A DNA stretch of 8,223 bases from Rhodoferax sp. (GCA_029946045.1 JAQSDS010000026.1:1-8223), one strand, 5' to 3'; numbered from the stretch's first letter, positions 1 through 7,014 are shown. The notes: generated by a model not told the origin, from the sequence alone. Numbers and translations: made by a program.

Positions 1-18
1 TGCTCTGACCCCAACTGA

Positions 19-1680
19 TTAGAGTACTTCACTCGCAAAGTCAGCCAGCCGCGAGCGCTCGCCGCGTGCCAGGGTGATGTGGCCGCTGTGCTGCCAACCC
101 TTGAACTTGTCCACGGCATACGTCAGGCCAGATGAACCTTCGGTCAGGTAGGGCGTGTCAATTTGCGCGATGTTGCCCATGCATATGATCTTGGTGCCGG
201 GCCCGGCGCGGGTGATGAGCGTTTTCATTTGTTTGGGCGTTAAATTTTGCGCTTCGTCAATGATCACGTACTTGTTCAAAAAGGTGCGGCCCCGCATGAA
301 GTTCATGCTCTTGATCTTGATGCGACTGCGAATGAGTTCGTTGGTGGCGGCGCGTCCCCATTCGCCAGCGGCGGTGTCGGTCTTGCCCAGCACTTCCAGG
401 TTGTCATCGAGTGCACCCATCCAGGGGCCCATTTTTTCCTCTTCGGTTCCCGGCAAAAAGCCGATGTCTTCACCCACGCTCACGGTGGCCCGGGTGACGA
501 TGATCTCGGTGTAGCGCCGCTCATCAAGCACCTGCGTCAAGCCTGATGCCAGCGCCATCAAGGTTTTGCCGGTACCCGCTGTACCCGTCAGGGTGACGAA
601 ATCAATGTCAGGGTCCATCAACAGGTTCATGGCAAAGTTCTGTTCCCGGTTACGGGTCGAGATACCCCACACCGCATTTTTCAGATGGGTGAAGTCCTTG
701 AGGGTTCTGAAAACAGCCGTCTTGTCGCGGATTTCTGTGACCTTGGCATACAAGCTGGGTTCGCCTGGGGCTTCAAAATAAACGAACTGGTTGATCAGCA
801 GTTGCGGCACCACCGGGCCATTGACCCGGTAAAAGGTGTGGGCGCCTTGCTGCCAGCTTTCGACCGTGCTGCCATGGGTGCTCCAAAAGTCTGTTGGCAG
901 TGCATAGGCGCCGCTGTACAGCAAGTCGCCGTCTTCAAGAGTTTTGTCGTTTTGGTAATCCTCGGCACTCAAGCCCAGTGCGCGGGCTTTGACCCGCATG
1001 TTGATGTCTTTTGAGACCAGCACCACGTCGCGCGGGGCATGCTGTTTGCGCAGCGCTTCCACGACCCCCAGAATCTGGTTGTCCGCCTTGCCTTGCGGCA
1101 GGCTGGTGGGCAGCTCGTAGTTGAGCAACTGGGTTTGAAAGAACAAGCGTCCACGCGCTTCTTTGTGACCGGTGGAATTCAAGAGCAAACCCGTTTGGAT
1201 GTCCGAACCCTGGTGCTCGGCCAGGGCGTCGAGTGAGCGGCTGGTCTGACGACCATTGCGTGCCACTTCGGTCATGCCTTTTTTGTGGCCATCTAGCTCT
1301 TCGAGCACGATCATTGGCAAAAATACATCGTGTTCTTCAAAGCGGAACAGGCAACTGGGGTCGTGCAGCAGCACGTTGGTGTCCAGCACAAAAAGCTTGC
1401 TGGGGCCTTCCAAACGGCGTTTGGGGCGGGCTGCTGTCTGCGTTGCAGGCGCTGGCTCACGCCGGCGCTTGGAAGTGGGTGCCAGGGTCGTAGCGGGCGC
1501 TGCTGCTGGCACGGCGCTCTGGGGAAGTGTGGTTTTTTGCTGCGCTGTCACTTGCGCTTCAGGCACCTTGGGTGGCTGCGGTTTTTGCGCGCTGCTTTTG
1601 GCTTTGGGTCGGGCAGGCACGTTGAAGTCCTGCAGCGACAACAAAGCGGCACGTTTGGAAGGGGCAGTGGGCAAAGGCAT
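19..1680 (-). CDS. PhoH family protein with N-terminal PIN domain (PIN-PhoH ATPase/ribonuclease)
   Basis: Encodes 553 residues, predicted cytoplasmic. Residues 1-95 form a Pro/Ala/Lys-rich tail without clear fold, with basic clusters KRRR (71-74) and PKRR (86-89). A PIN nuclease domain follows from about 95 to 235: FVLDTN gives acidic D100, and E127/E128/D130, D200 and D225 are candidates for the rest of the metal-binding set. After a linker, a PhoH-type P-loop ATPase runs from about 345 to 550, with Walker A GTAGTGKT (366-373) and Walker B VIIDEAQN (472-479; D475, E476). The family combines RNA cleavage with ATP-driven RNA unwinding (known for PhoH2/PIN-PhoH proteins); activity here is inferred. 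The ATG start is supported by AGGAG at 1687-1691, six bases upstream. Its nearest upstream neighbour is the peroxidase gene, separated by a terminator. No small antitoxin-like gene of the mycobacterial PhoAT kind is evident. The call is firm; the biological role is uncertain. Confidence 0.95.
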   Translation of the reverse strand: MPLPTAPSKRAALLSLQDFNVPARPKAKSSAQKPQPPKVPEAQVTAQQKTTLPQSAVPAAAPATTLAPTSKRRREPAPATQTAARPKRRLEGPSKLFVLDTNVLLHDPSCLFRFEEHDVFLPMIVLEELDGHKKGMTEVARNGRQTSRSLDALAEHQGSDIQTGLLLNSTGHKEARGRLFFQTQLLNYELPTSLPQGKADNQILGVVEALRKQHAPRDVVLVSKDINMRVKARALGLSAEDYQNDKTLEDGDLLYSGAYALPTDFWSTHGSTVESWQQGAHTFYRVNGPVVPQLLINQFVYFEAPGEPSLYAKVTEIRDKTAVFRTLKDFTHLKNAVWGISTRNREQNFAMNLLMDPDIDFVTLTGTAGTGKTLMALASGLTQVLDERRYTEIIVTRATVSVGEDIGFLPGTEEEKMGPWMGALDDNLEVLGKTDTAAGEWGRAATNELIRSRIKIKSMNFMRGRTFLNKYVIIDEAQNLTPKQMKTLITRAGPGTKIICMGNIAQIDTPYLTEGSSGLTYAVDKFKGWQHSGHITLARGERSRLADFASEVL

Positions 1681-1686
1681 TTAAAA

Positions 1687-1691
1687 CTCCT
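1687..1691 (-). promoter_or_regulatory. Ribosome binding site of the PIN-PhoH gene
   Basis: On the minus strand the sequence reads AGGAG, followed by six bases (TTTTAA) and the ATG at 1680. This near-consensus Shine-Dalgarno site at good spacing fixes the start of the PIN-PhoH gene. Confidence 0.8.
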
Positions 1692-1721
1692 GCGCGTTAG
1701 GATGATGGCGAGTTCAAAAAC

Positions 1722-1755
1722 GAAAAAGCCGCCAGGTCAACCGGGCGGCTTTTTC
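1722..1755 (-). terminator. Rho-independent terminator after the peroxidase gene
   Basis: A perfect 12-bp stem pairs 1722-1733 with 1744-1755 around a 10-nt loop. Its core is GCCGCC/GGCGGC, flanked by five A/T pairs. On the minus strand the stem ends in TTTTTC and is followed by G and another TTTTT (1716-1720), a good U-tract. The plus strand also has TTTTT within the stem but less beyond it, so minus-strand termination should be stronger. It lies 103 nt downstream of the peroxidase stop codon and only 41 nt before the PIN-PhoH start. It therefore either ends the peroxidase transcript or acts as a partial barrier or attenuator in a longer transcript reaching phoH. Confidence 0.85.
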
Positions 1756-1858
1756 AGGATACAGAATGTGGTCTTCGGCATGCGATTGATTATGCATGAG
1801 CCTTGTGACGGTACTTCCGGGTACAGTTATTGGGTTGGATCAGAACCCCTGGGAGTTC

Positions 1859-2344
1859 TCAGGCCAGAGCAGGTGATTTTTGAAGTTCCTTGACGGCATT
1901 CAGAACATCGTCCACATGGCCCGGCACCTTGAGACCGCGCCACTCTTCTTTGAGCAGGCCGTCAGCACCAATAAGGAAGGTACTGCGCTCGATGCCCTTG
2001 ACCTTTTTGCCGTACATGATCTTGTTCTTGACCACACCGAACATGTGGCACATTTTTTCTTCGGTATCGGCAATCAGTTCGAACGGGAGTTCTAGTTTTG
2101 TTTTGAACTCTTCGTGGGAACGCATGTTGTCGCGAGACACGCCAAAAACCGTGGCCCCCGCCTTGACAAAATCTTTGTATTTGTCGCGAAACTGCATGGC
2201 TTCGGTGGTACAACCGGGTGTGTTGTCTTTGGGGTAAAAATAAAGGATGACAACATGACCGACGTGAGAGGTATTGGTGACCCGAATACCACCAGTAGCA
2301 TTAGATTCAAATTCAGGGATGGGTTTATTGACAACTATCGCCAT
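1859..2344 (-). CDS. bcp: Thioredoxin-dependent thiol peroxidase, Bcp/PrxQ-type peroxiredoxin
   Basis: Encodes 161 residues, close to the usual 150-160 for the family, with no signal peptide, so cytoplasmic. Bcp reduces hydrogen peroxide and organic or lipid hydroperoxides to water or alcohols using a reactive cysteine, with thioredoxin as usual reductant (family knowledge). The active-site pattern P38-x3-T42-x2-C45 is present (within YPKDNTPGCTTE), as is a conserved arginine, R120, in GIERSTFLI. The second cysteine found five residues after the first in E. coli Bcp is absent; that position is M50. The only other cysteine is C99 in EEKMCHMFG. The enzyme is therefore either 1-Cys or uses C99 for resolution. 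The ATG at 2342-2344 opens the conserved MAIVVNKPIPEF segment; the upstream ribosome site is weak (GAG about ten bases away). It is probably transcribed alone and ends at the hairpin 1722-1755. Confidence 0.95.
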   Translation of the reverse strand: MAIVVNKPIPEFESNATGGIRVTNTSHVGHVVILYFYPKDNTPGCTTEAMQFRDKYKDFVKAGATVFGVSRDNMRSHEEFKTKLELPFELIADTEEKMCHMFGVVKNKIMYGKKVKGIERSTFLIGADGLLKEEWRGLKVPGHVDDVLNAVKELQKSPALA

Positions 2345-2438
2345 GTTTTTTCGATCTCGTGTGACAGGATGCGTCGGTCTCTCAAGTCGTGGACACTATC
2401 CTCTTATGCGCATGTGCGCCCCCGACTGCAAGGCTCGT

Positions 2439-2471
2439 ATTTTACTCTGATTTGACTGGCGTTTTTATCAA
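2439..2471 (-). promoter_or_regulatory. Possible promoter of the peroxidase gene
   Basis: The 165-nt gap 2345-2509 should hold the peroxidase promoter. On the minus strand TTGATA (2466-2471) and TAAAAT (2439-2444) each match five of six sigma-70 consensus bases. They are 21 nt apart, longer than the usual 16-18, so this is a weak proposal. An alternative further downstream is TTGCAG followed 17 nt later by CATAAG (about 2404-2409), with better spacing but poorer hexamers. No OxyR-like dyad was recognised. Confidence 0.2.
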
Positions 2472-2509
2472 GAGGCGACATCAACCTTGTGATCGTGTGC
2501 CTATGGACG

Positions 2510-2890
2510 TCATTCGCTGAACGACTCCATCAGCAAGGCCACGGCCACATGACGGCCTTCACCAGCCAGTATGTTGTAAGTGCGGCAGGCGGCCTGGGTG
2601 TCCATGGATTCAATGCCAATTTGACACTCGATCAGGGCACGGGTCAGGGCTGGATTTGGAAAGCGCAAGCGCTCGCCACTGCCAAAAATAACCAACTCGG
2701 GTTTTAACTGCGCCAGTTGTTCAAAGTGTGCTGCCGTCAGTTCTTCAAAGCGCGCGCATGACCAGTCAAACTGCTTGCCGTCCGACGAAAGTACCACGCT
2801 GCGGGTCAGTTGTTCACCCGCCACCTGCACCCAACCCTTGCCGTAGGAACTGATGAAAGGGACGTTGATGATGTCGGGGTGGATTTTCAT
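2510..2890 (-). CDS. Mth938-like domain protein (DUF498/DUF598 family)
   Basis: Encodes a protein of 126 residues that I recognise as the Mth938-like family (DUF498), which has no settled biochemical role. Human AAMDC and archaeal Mth938 are relatives. Family landmarks visible are the N-terminal MKIHPD, the SYGKGWVQV strand, ELVIFGSGERLRFPNP and the C-terminal MDTQAACRTYNILAGEGRHVA. The ATG at 2888-2890 is chosen because family members I recall begin at this MK-x-HPD segment. The frame is open back to a TTG at 2953, which would add 21 residues without family character (147 residues in all). A perfect TATAAT at 2954-2959 on the same strand directly abuts that TTG, so a transcript from it would start downstream of the TTG. 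No clear Shine-Dalgarno site precedes 2890. It is transcribed divergently from the aminotransferase. Confidence 0.85.
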   Translation of the reverse strand: MKIHPDIINVPFISSYGKGWVQVAGEQLTRSVVLSSDGKQFDWSCARFEELTAAHFEQLAQLKPELVIFGSGERLRFPNPALTRALIECQIGIESMDTQAACRTYNILAGEGRHVAVALLMESFSE

Positions 2891-2953
2891 GAAGCAGGGC
2901 GGGTTGTGGAAACGGCTTTGGGTGAAATCGGACAGGGCAAGACTTGTGTTCAA

Positions 2954-2959
2954 ATTATA
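2954..2959 (-). promoter_or_regulatory. -10 element of the Mth938-family gene promoter
   Basis: On the minus strand this is an exact TATAAT, facing the Mth938-family gene. Transcription would begin near 2947, giving a leader of about 57 nt before the ATG at 2890. The -35 region is poor: the best match is TGGTCG (2975-2980) at 15-nt spacing, three of six bases. An activator may be needed, or the match may be partly chance. The site lies in the short gap shared with the divergent aminotransferase gene, so the two promoters probably overlap. Confidence 0.4.
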
Positions 2960-2985
2960 GGTTTCGCCACTTGGCGACCACGCCC

Positions 2986-2991
2986 GGAGGG
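2986..2991 (+). promoter_or_regulatory. Ribosome binding site deciding the TTG start of alaA
   Basis: GGAGGG lies four to five bases before the TTG at 2995-2997 and is the strongest Shine-Dalgarno match in this region. It marks that TTG as the start rather than the in-frame TTG at 2944, which has no such site in front of it. Confidence 0.7.
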
Positions 2992-2994
2992 ACT

Positions 2995-4221
2995 TTGAAA
3001 ACCATACGTAAATCAGCCAAACTGGCCAACGTTTGTTATGACATTCGCGGCCCCATCATGGATGCGGCGCGTCAGATGGAAGAAGAAGGCCACAAGATCA
3101 TCAAGCTCAACATTGGCAATCTGGCCGTGTTTGGCTTTGATTCCCCGGAAGAAATCCAGCAGGACATGATCCGCAACCTGCCTAATTCGGCGGCTTATTC
3201 GGACAGCAAGGGCATTTTTGCGGCGCGCAAGGCGGTCATGCACGAGTCCCAGAAACAGGGCATCAAGGGGGTCACGCTTGACGATATTTATTTGGGGAAT
3301 GGTGCCAGTGAACTCATTGTGATGGCCACCAACGCCTTGCTCGACGATGGCGATGAACTGTTGCTGCCGTCGCCAGACTACCCTTTGTGGACGGCTGCGG
3401 CCAGTCTGTCGGGCGGCACGCCGGTGCATTACCTGTGTGACGAGGCCAATGGCTGGATGCCTGACCTGAACGATATTCGCGCCAAGATCACGCCGCGAAC
3501 CAAGGGCCTGGTGGTGATCAACCCCAACAACCCAACCGGTGCCATGTACTCCGACGAGTTGCTGAAAGGCCTGGTGCAAATCGCGCGTGAACATGGCCTG
3601 GTCATTTTTGCTGACGAGGTCTATGACAAGGTGCTGTACGACGGTGTCAAACACACGGCCATGGGGTCGCTGAGCGATGATGTGTTGACGCTTTCCTTCA
3701 ACTCGCTGTCCAAAAGCTACCGCTCGTGTGGTTATCGCGCTGGCTGGATGATTGTCTCTGGCGACAAAAAACCGGCCAAAGACTACATCGAGGGGCTCAA
3801 CATGCTCTCGAACATGCGGCTTTGCTCCAATGTGCCAGGGCAATGGGCGATTCAGACTGCTTTGGGCGGTTATCAGAGTATCAATGACTTGGTGTGCGAA
3901 GGCGGGCGCTTGCGCCGCCAGCGCGACTTGGCCTATGAACTCATTACCGCCATTCCGGGTGTGAGTTGTGTCAAGCCCGTCGCAGCGCTTTACATGTTCC
4001 CCAAACTCGATCCGGTGATGTACCCGATTACCGACGACCAGCAGTTTTTTCTGGAATTGCTGCAGGAGACCAAGGTCATGCTGGTACAGGGCACAGGTTT
4101 TAACTGGCCGGCACCAGATCACTTTCGCATGGTATTTTTGCCGCATGAGGACGATTTGCGCGAGGCCATTGGCCGCGTTGCCAAATTTCTCGAAGGCTAT
4201 CGCAAGCGGCACAGTAACTAA
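2995..4221 (+). CDS. alaA: PLP-dependent aminotransferase, AlaA-type alanine/glutamate-pyruvate transaminase
   Basis: Encodes 408 residues from a TTG start, matching the roughly 405 of E. coli AlaA. It is a class I/II fold-type I aminotransferase that transfers an amino group between glutamate and pyruvate to make alanine, in the cytoplasm. Numbered from the TTG, the PLP lysine is K240 in SLSKSYRSCGYRAGW. NPNNPTG (176-182) contains PLP-contacting N179; D207 and Y210 lie in FADEVYDKV; R378 in FRMVFLP would bind the substrate carboxylate. These numbers agree with the E. coli enzyme as I remember it. The N-terminal KSAKLANVCYDIRGPI is characteristic of the group. The next in-frame ATG, at M22 in RGPIMDAA, falls inside the conserved fold, so the TTG start fits better. 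The stop at 4219-4221 is followed after 23 nt by hom with no terminator, suggesting co-transcription. Supply of alanine beside threonine genes is plausible; substrate preference is inferred. Confidence 0.92.
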   Translation: MKTIRKSAKLANVCYDIRGPIMDAARQMEEEGHKIIKLNIGNLAVFGFDSPEEIQQDMIRNLPNSAAYSDSKGIFAARKAVMHESQKQGIKGVTLDDIYLGNGASELIVMATNALLDDGDELLLPSPDYPLWTAAASLSGGTPVHYLCDEANGWMPDLNDIRAKITPRTKGLVVINPNNPTGAMYSDELLKGLVQIAREHGLVIFADEVYDKVLYDGVKHTAMGSLSDDVLTLSFNSLSKSYRSCGYRAGWMIVSGDKKPAKDYIEGLNMLSNMRLCSNVPGQWAIQTALGGYQSINDLVCEGGRLRRQRDLAYELITAIPGVSCVKPVAALYMFPKLDPVMYPITDDQQFFLELLQETKVMLVQGTGFNWPAPDHFRMVFLPHEDDLREAIGRVAKFLEGYRKRHSN

Positions 4222-4244
4222 TTCATTTTCCCTATTAAATTTTT

Positions 4245-5585
4245 ATGAAACCTATTCAAGTTGGTCTGTTGGGTATCGGGGTGGTCGGATCGGGTACCTT
4301 CAATGTATTGCTTCGCAACCAGGAAGAAATCAAGCGCCGCGCCGGCCGCGGCATTGAGATCACTATGGTGGCCGACCTCAACGTGACCCGCGCCCGCGAG
4401 CTGGTGGGTCCGGATGTGACCGTGGTCAACGACGCCCGCGCCGTGATCGCCAATCCCGACATCGATATCGTGATCGAGCTCATTGGTGGTTATGGCATTG
4501 CCAAGACGTTGGTGCTCGAGGCCATTGCGGCGGGCAAACACGTGGTGACGGCCAACAAGGCCTTGCTGGCTGTGCACGGCACCGAGATTTTCGCGGCGGC
4601 ATCCGCCAAGGGCGTGATGGTCGCTTTTGAGGCTGCGGTAGCTGGCGGCATTCCCATCATCAAGGCGCTGCGCGAAGGCCTGACGGCCAACAGCATTCAG
4701 TGGATCGCCGGCATCATCAACGGCACCACCAACTTCATCCTGAGCGAAATGCGCGACAAGGGGCTGGACTTTGCCGTGGCGCTCAAGCAGGCGCAAGCCC
4801 TGGGTTACGCCGAGGCTGATCCCACCTTTGACATCGAAGGTGTTGACGCGGCGCATAAAGCCACCATCATGTCGGCAATAGCCTTTGGCATTCCGGTGCA
4901 ATTTGACAAAGCGTATGTCGAAGGCATCACCAAGCTGGGTGCCGCCGACATCAAATACGCCGAGCAACTGGGCTATCGCATCAAACTATTGGGCATCACC
5001 AAGCGCACGCCCAAGGGCATTGAGTTGCGGGTGCACCCCTGCCTGATTCCTGCCAAGCGCCTGATTGCCAACGTGGAAGGCGCCATGAACGCCGTGGTGG
5101 TGCAGGGCGACGCCGTGGGCACCACGCTGTATTACGGCAAGGGCGCTGGCGCCGAGCCCACGGCCAGCGCGGTCATTGCCGACCTGGTAGACATCACCCG
5201 ACTGCACACCGCAGACGCTGCGCAGCGTGTGCCGCATCTGGCTTTCCAGCCCAATGCCATGAGCAACTTGCCGGTTATGCCGATGGGCGAGGTGGTGACC
5301 AGCTACTACCTGCGTTTGCGCGTCGCGGACGAGACCGGGGTGCTGGCCAAAGTCACCGGCATTTTGGCCGGTGCCGGCATCAGCATTGACGCTGTGCTGC
5401 AGCGCGAAGCCGATGAAATCAAGACCGAGGCGACTGCCGGTCAGCCCCAGGTGCCGCAAACCGATGTGATCATTCTGACCCACGACTGCCTCGAAGCCGA
5501 TATGAATGCTGCCATTGGCAAAATGCAGGCCTTGCCAACGGTGCTTGAGCCCATCACCCGCATTCGCAAGGAAGAGTTGGCCTGA
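4245..5585 (+). CDS. hom: Homoserine dehydrogenase with C-terminal ACT domain
   Basis: Encodes 446 residues, cytoplasmic. It catalyses NAD(P)H-dependent reduction of aspartate-4-semialdehyde to homoserine, the branch leading to threonine and methionine. The Rossmann dinucleotide motif GLLGIGVVGSG is at 7-17. TANKALL holds catalytic K105. The family signature runs through AGIINGTTNFIL (155-166) and GYAEADPTFDIEGVDAAHK (187-205), with E190 and catalytic K205. A C-terminal ACT domain starts near 354 (YYLRLRVADETGVLAKVTGIL), as in threonine-sensitive forms, so feedback inhibition by threonine is expected. The ACT domain carries a loop of about 15 residues at 390-405 (DEIKTEATAG and on). The ATG at 4245 has no Shine-Dalgarno site: the 23-nt gap before it is AT-rich (CCTATTAAATTTTT), so initiation may rely on ribosomal protein S1 or coupling to alaA. 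The enzyme is monofunctional; no aspartokinase domain is fused. Confidence 0.97.
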   Translation: MKPIQVGLLGIGVVGSGTFNVLLRNQEEIKRRAGRGIEITMVADLNVTRARELVGPDVTVVNDARAVIANPDIDIVIELIGGYGIAKTLVLEAIAAGKHVVTANKALLAVHGTEIFAAASAKGVMVAFEAAVAGGIPIIKALREGLTANSIQWIAGIINGTTNFILSEMRDKGLDFAVALKQAQALGYAEADPTFDIEGVDAAHKATIMSAIAFGIPVQFDKAYVEGITKLGAADIKYAEQLGYRIKLLGITKRTPKGIELRVHPCLIPAKRLIANVEGAMNAVVVQGDAVGTTLYYGKGAGAEPTASAVIADLVDITRLHTADAAQRVPHLAFQPNAMSNLPVMPMGEVVTSYYLRLRVADETGVLAKVTGILAGAGISIDAVLQREADEIKTEATAGQPQVPQTDVIILTHDCLEADMNAAIGKMQALPTVLEPITRIRKEELA

Positions 5586-5586
5586 C

Positions 5587-7014
5587 ATGAAATACATCTC
5601 GACCCGGGGCGACCAAAGCCCCAAGCATTTTTGCGACATCCTGCTCGAAGGCCTGGCGCCCGATGGCGGCTTGTATCTGCCTGCGCATTACCCCAAGGTC
5701 GATGATGCCAGCTTGAGCCGTTGGCGCAGCGTTTACCAAAATCAGGGCTACGCCGAATTGGCTTTTGAAGTGTTGTCGCTCTACATTGACGACATCCCTG
5801 CGGCCGACCTGAAAGCTTTGTGCCGCAAGACCTACACCTTGGAGGTGTTTGGTTCGCCAGAGATTGTGCCGCTGCGTCCGCTGGAGAACGGCATTTGGCT
5901 GGAGGCCTTGTCCAATGGCCCGACGCTGGCCTTCAAGGACATGGCCATGCAGTTGCTGGGTAACCTGTTCGAATATGAACTGGCACGCCGGGGCGAAGAA
6001 CTCAACATTCTGGGCGCGACCAGCGGCGACACCGGCAGCGCGGCCGAATACGCCATGCGCGGCAAAAAGGGCGTGCGCGTTTTCATGACCAGCCCGCAGG
6101 GCCGCATGAGCCCGTTCCAGCAGGCGCAAATGTTCAGCTTGATGGACGACAACATCTTCAACATTGCCGTCGATGGCGTGTTTGACGACTGCCAGGACAT
6201 GGTCAAGGCCGTCAGCAACGACCTGGACTTCAAGCGTCGCTACAAGATTGGCACCGTCAATTCAATCAATTGGGCACGCTTGCTGGCGCAAGTGGTTTAC
6301 TACTTTGCCGGTTATTTTCAGGCCACGCAAAAGAACACTGACAAAGTCAGCTTCACGGTGCCAAGCGGCAATTTTGGCAATGTCTGTGCCGGCCATGTGG
6401 CGCGCATGATGGGCTTGCCCATCGCCCGCCTGGTGGTGGCGACCAACGAAAACGACGTGCTCGACGAATTTTTCAAGACCGGCGTGTACCGGGTGCGCGG
6501 CAGTGCCGACACGCACGAGACCTCCAGTCCGTCGATGGATATTTCCAAGGCAAGCAACTTCGAGCGCTTTGTATTTGACCTGCTAGGCCGCGACGGTGCG
6601 CGCACAAAAGCCCTGTTTGGTGATGCCCTGGCGCGCGTCGGTTTCTTTGACCTCGAAGCCCATCCCGCATTCAGCCGGGCCGCCAGTCACTATGGCTTTG
6701 ACAGTGGCAAGAGCAGCCATGCCGACCGCCTGGCCACCATCAAGGACGTATACCAGACGCACGGCATGATGATCGACACGCACACCGCCGATGGTGTCAA
6801 GGTGGCTCGCGCGCACGTGCAGGCGGGTGTGCCCATGATCGTGCTCGAAACCGCGCTGCCCATCAAGTTTGCTGCCACCATCATTGAGGCCACGGGCCGC
6901 GAACCTGACCGGCCGCCCAAGTTCAACGGCATCGAAGCCTTGCCCAAGCGGGTGGTCGACATGGCGGCGGATGTGCAGGCCATCAAATCCTTTATTACCT
7001 GTCATTGTTCATGA
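5587..7014 (+). CDS. thrC: Threonine synthase (PLP-dependent)
   Basis: Encodes 475 residues, cytoplasmic. It converts O-phosphohomoserine to threonine, the last step of the pathway. The N-terminal MKYISTRGDQSPKHFCDILLEGLAPDGGLYLP is typical of the longer, E. coli/yeast-like class. The PLP lysine is K117 in PTLAFKDMAMQ; GATSGDTGSA (143-152) and PSGNFGN (259-265) bind the cofactor phosphate and substrate. The ATG at 5587 is one base after the hom stop; AAGGAAGAG at 5568-5576, inside the end of hom, is the likely ribosome site. The frame extends upstream to 5506, but that part overlaps hom and lacks family character. The stop overlaps the mobB start by four bases (ATGA, 7011-7014). The last residues (SFITCHCS) are cysteine-rich but need not matter. 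Homoserine kinase, which makes the substrate, is not in the window and is presumably encoded elsewhere. Confidence 0.97.
   Translation: MKYISTRGDQSPKHFCDILLEGLAPDGGLYLPAHYPKVDDASLSRWRSVYQNQGYAELAFEVLSLYIDDIPAADLKALCRKTYTLEVFGSPEIVPLRPLENGIWLEALSNGPTLAFKDMAMQLLGNLFEYELARRGEELNILGATSGDTGSAAEYAMRGKKGVRVFMTSPQGRMSPFQQAQMFSLMDDNIFNIAVDGVFDDCQDMVKAVSNDLDFKRRYKIGTVNSINWARLLAQVVYYFAGYFQATQKNTDKVSFTVPSGNFGNVCAGHVARMMGLPIARLVVATNENDVLDEFFKTGVYRVRGSADTHETSSPSMDISKASNFERFVFDLLGRDGARTKALFGDALARVGFFDLEAHPAFSRAASHYGFDSGKSSHADRLATIKDVYQTHGMMIDTHTADGVKVARAHVQAGVPMIVLETALPIKFAATIIEATGREPDRPPKFNGIEALPKRVVDMAADVQAIKSFITCHCS

Noticed and set aside
19..1680. PIN-PhoH as a toxin of a toxin-antitoxin pair
   Set aside because: Mycobacterial PhoH2 has a small upstream overlapping partner. 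Here the gene follows a terminator and no convincing antitoxin frame overlaps its start.
1842..1860. Imperfect hairpin AGAAC/GTTCT at the end of the peroxidase gene
   Set aside because: Five base pairs, then a mismatch, and no T-run follows on either strand. The true terminator is the 12-bp stem at 1722-1755.
1330..1893. 187-residue plus-strand frame across the phoH 5' end and the intergenic gap
   Set aside because: It is mostly antisense to the phoH Pro/Ala/Lys-rich tail, crosses the terminator, and its Gly/Arg/Cys-rich product has no domain pattern.
2891..2953. Upstream extension of the Mth938-family protein to a TTG start
   Set aside because: The 21 extra residues lack family character and a TATAAT lies immediately upstream of that TTG, so a transcript from it would not contain the TTG.
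3013..4212. 399-residue open frame on the minus strand, antisense to alaA
   Set aside because: It mirrors the alaA codons and shows no family resemblance: Val/Gln/His-rich composition typical of the antisense frame of a GC-biased gene. The plus-strand gene has all catalytic residues intact.
5506..5586. Upstream extension of thrC by 27 residues
   Set aside because: It lies within hom, lacks family similarity, and the ATG at 5587 begins the conserved MKYISTRG segment with a ribosome site in front.
4218..5639. Two long minus-strand frames (4218-4967 and 4986-5639) antisense to hom
   Set aside because: Same cause as the frame opposite alaA: codon bias of hom keeps the opposite frame open. Their Gly/His/Val-rich products match no family I know.
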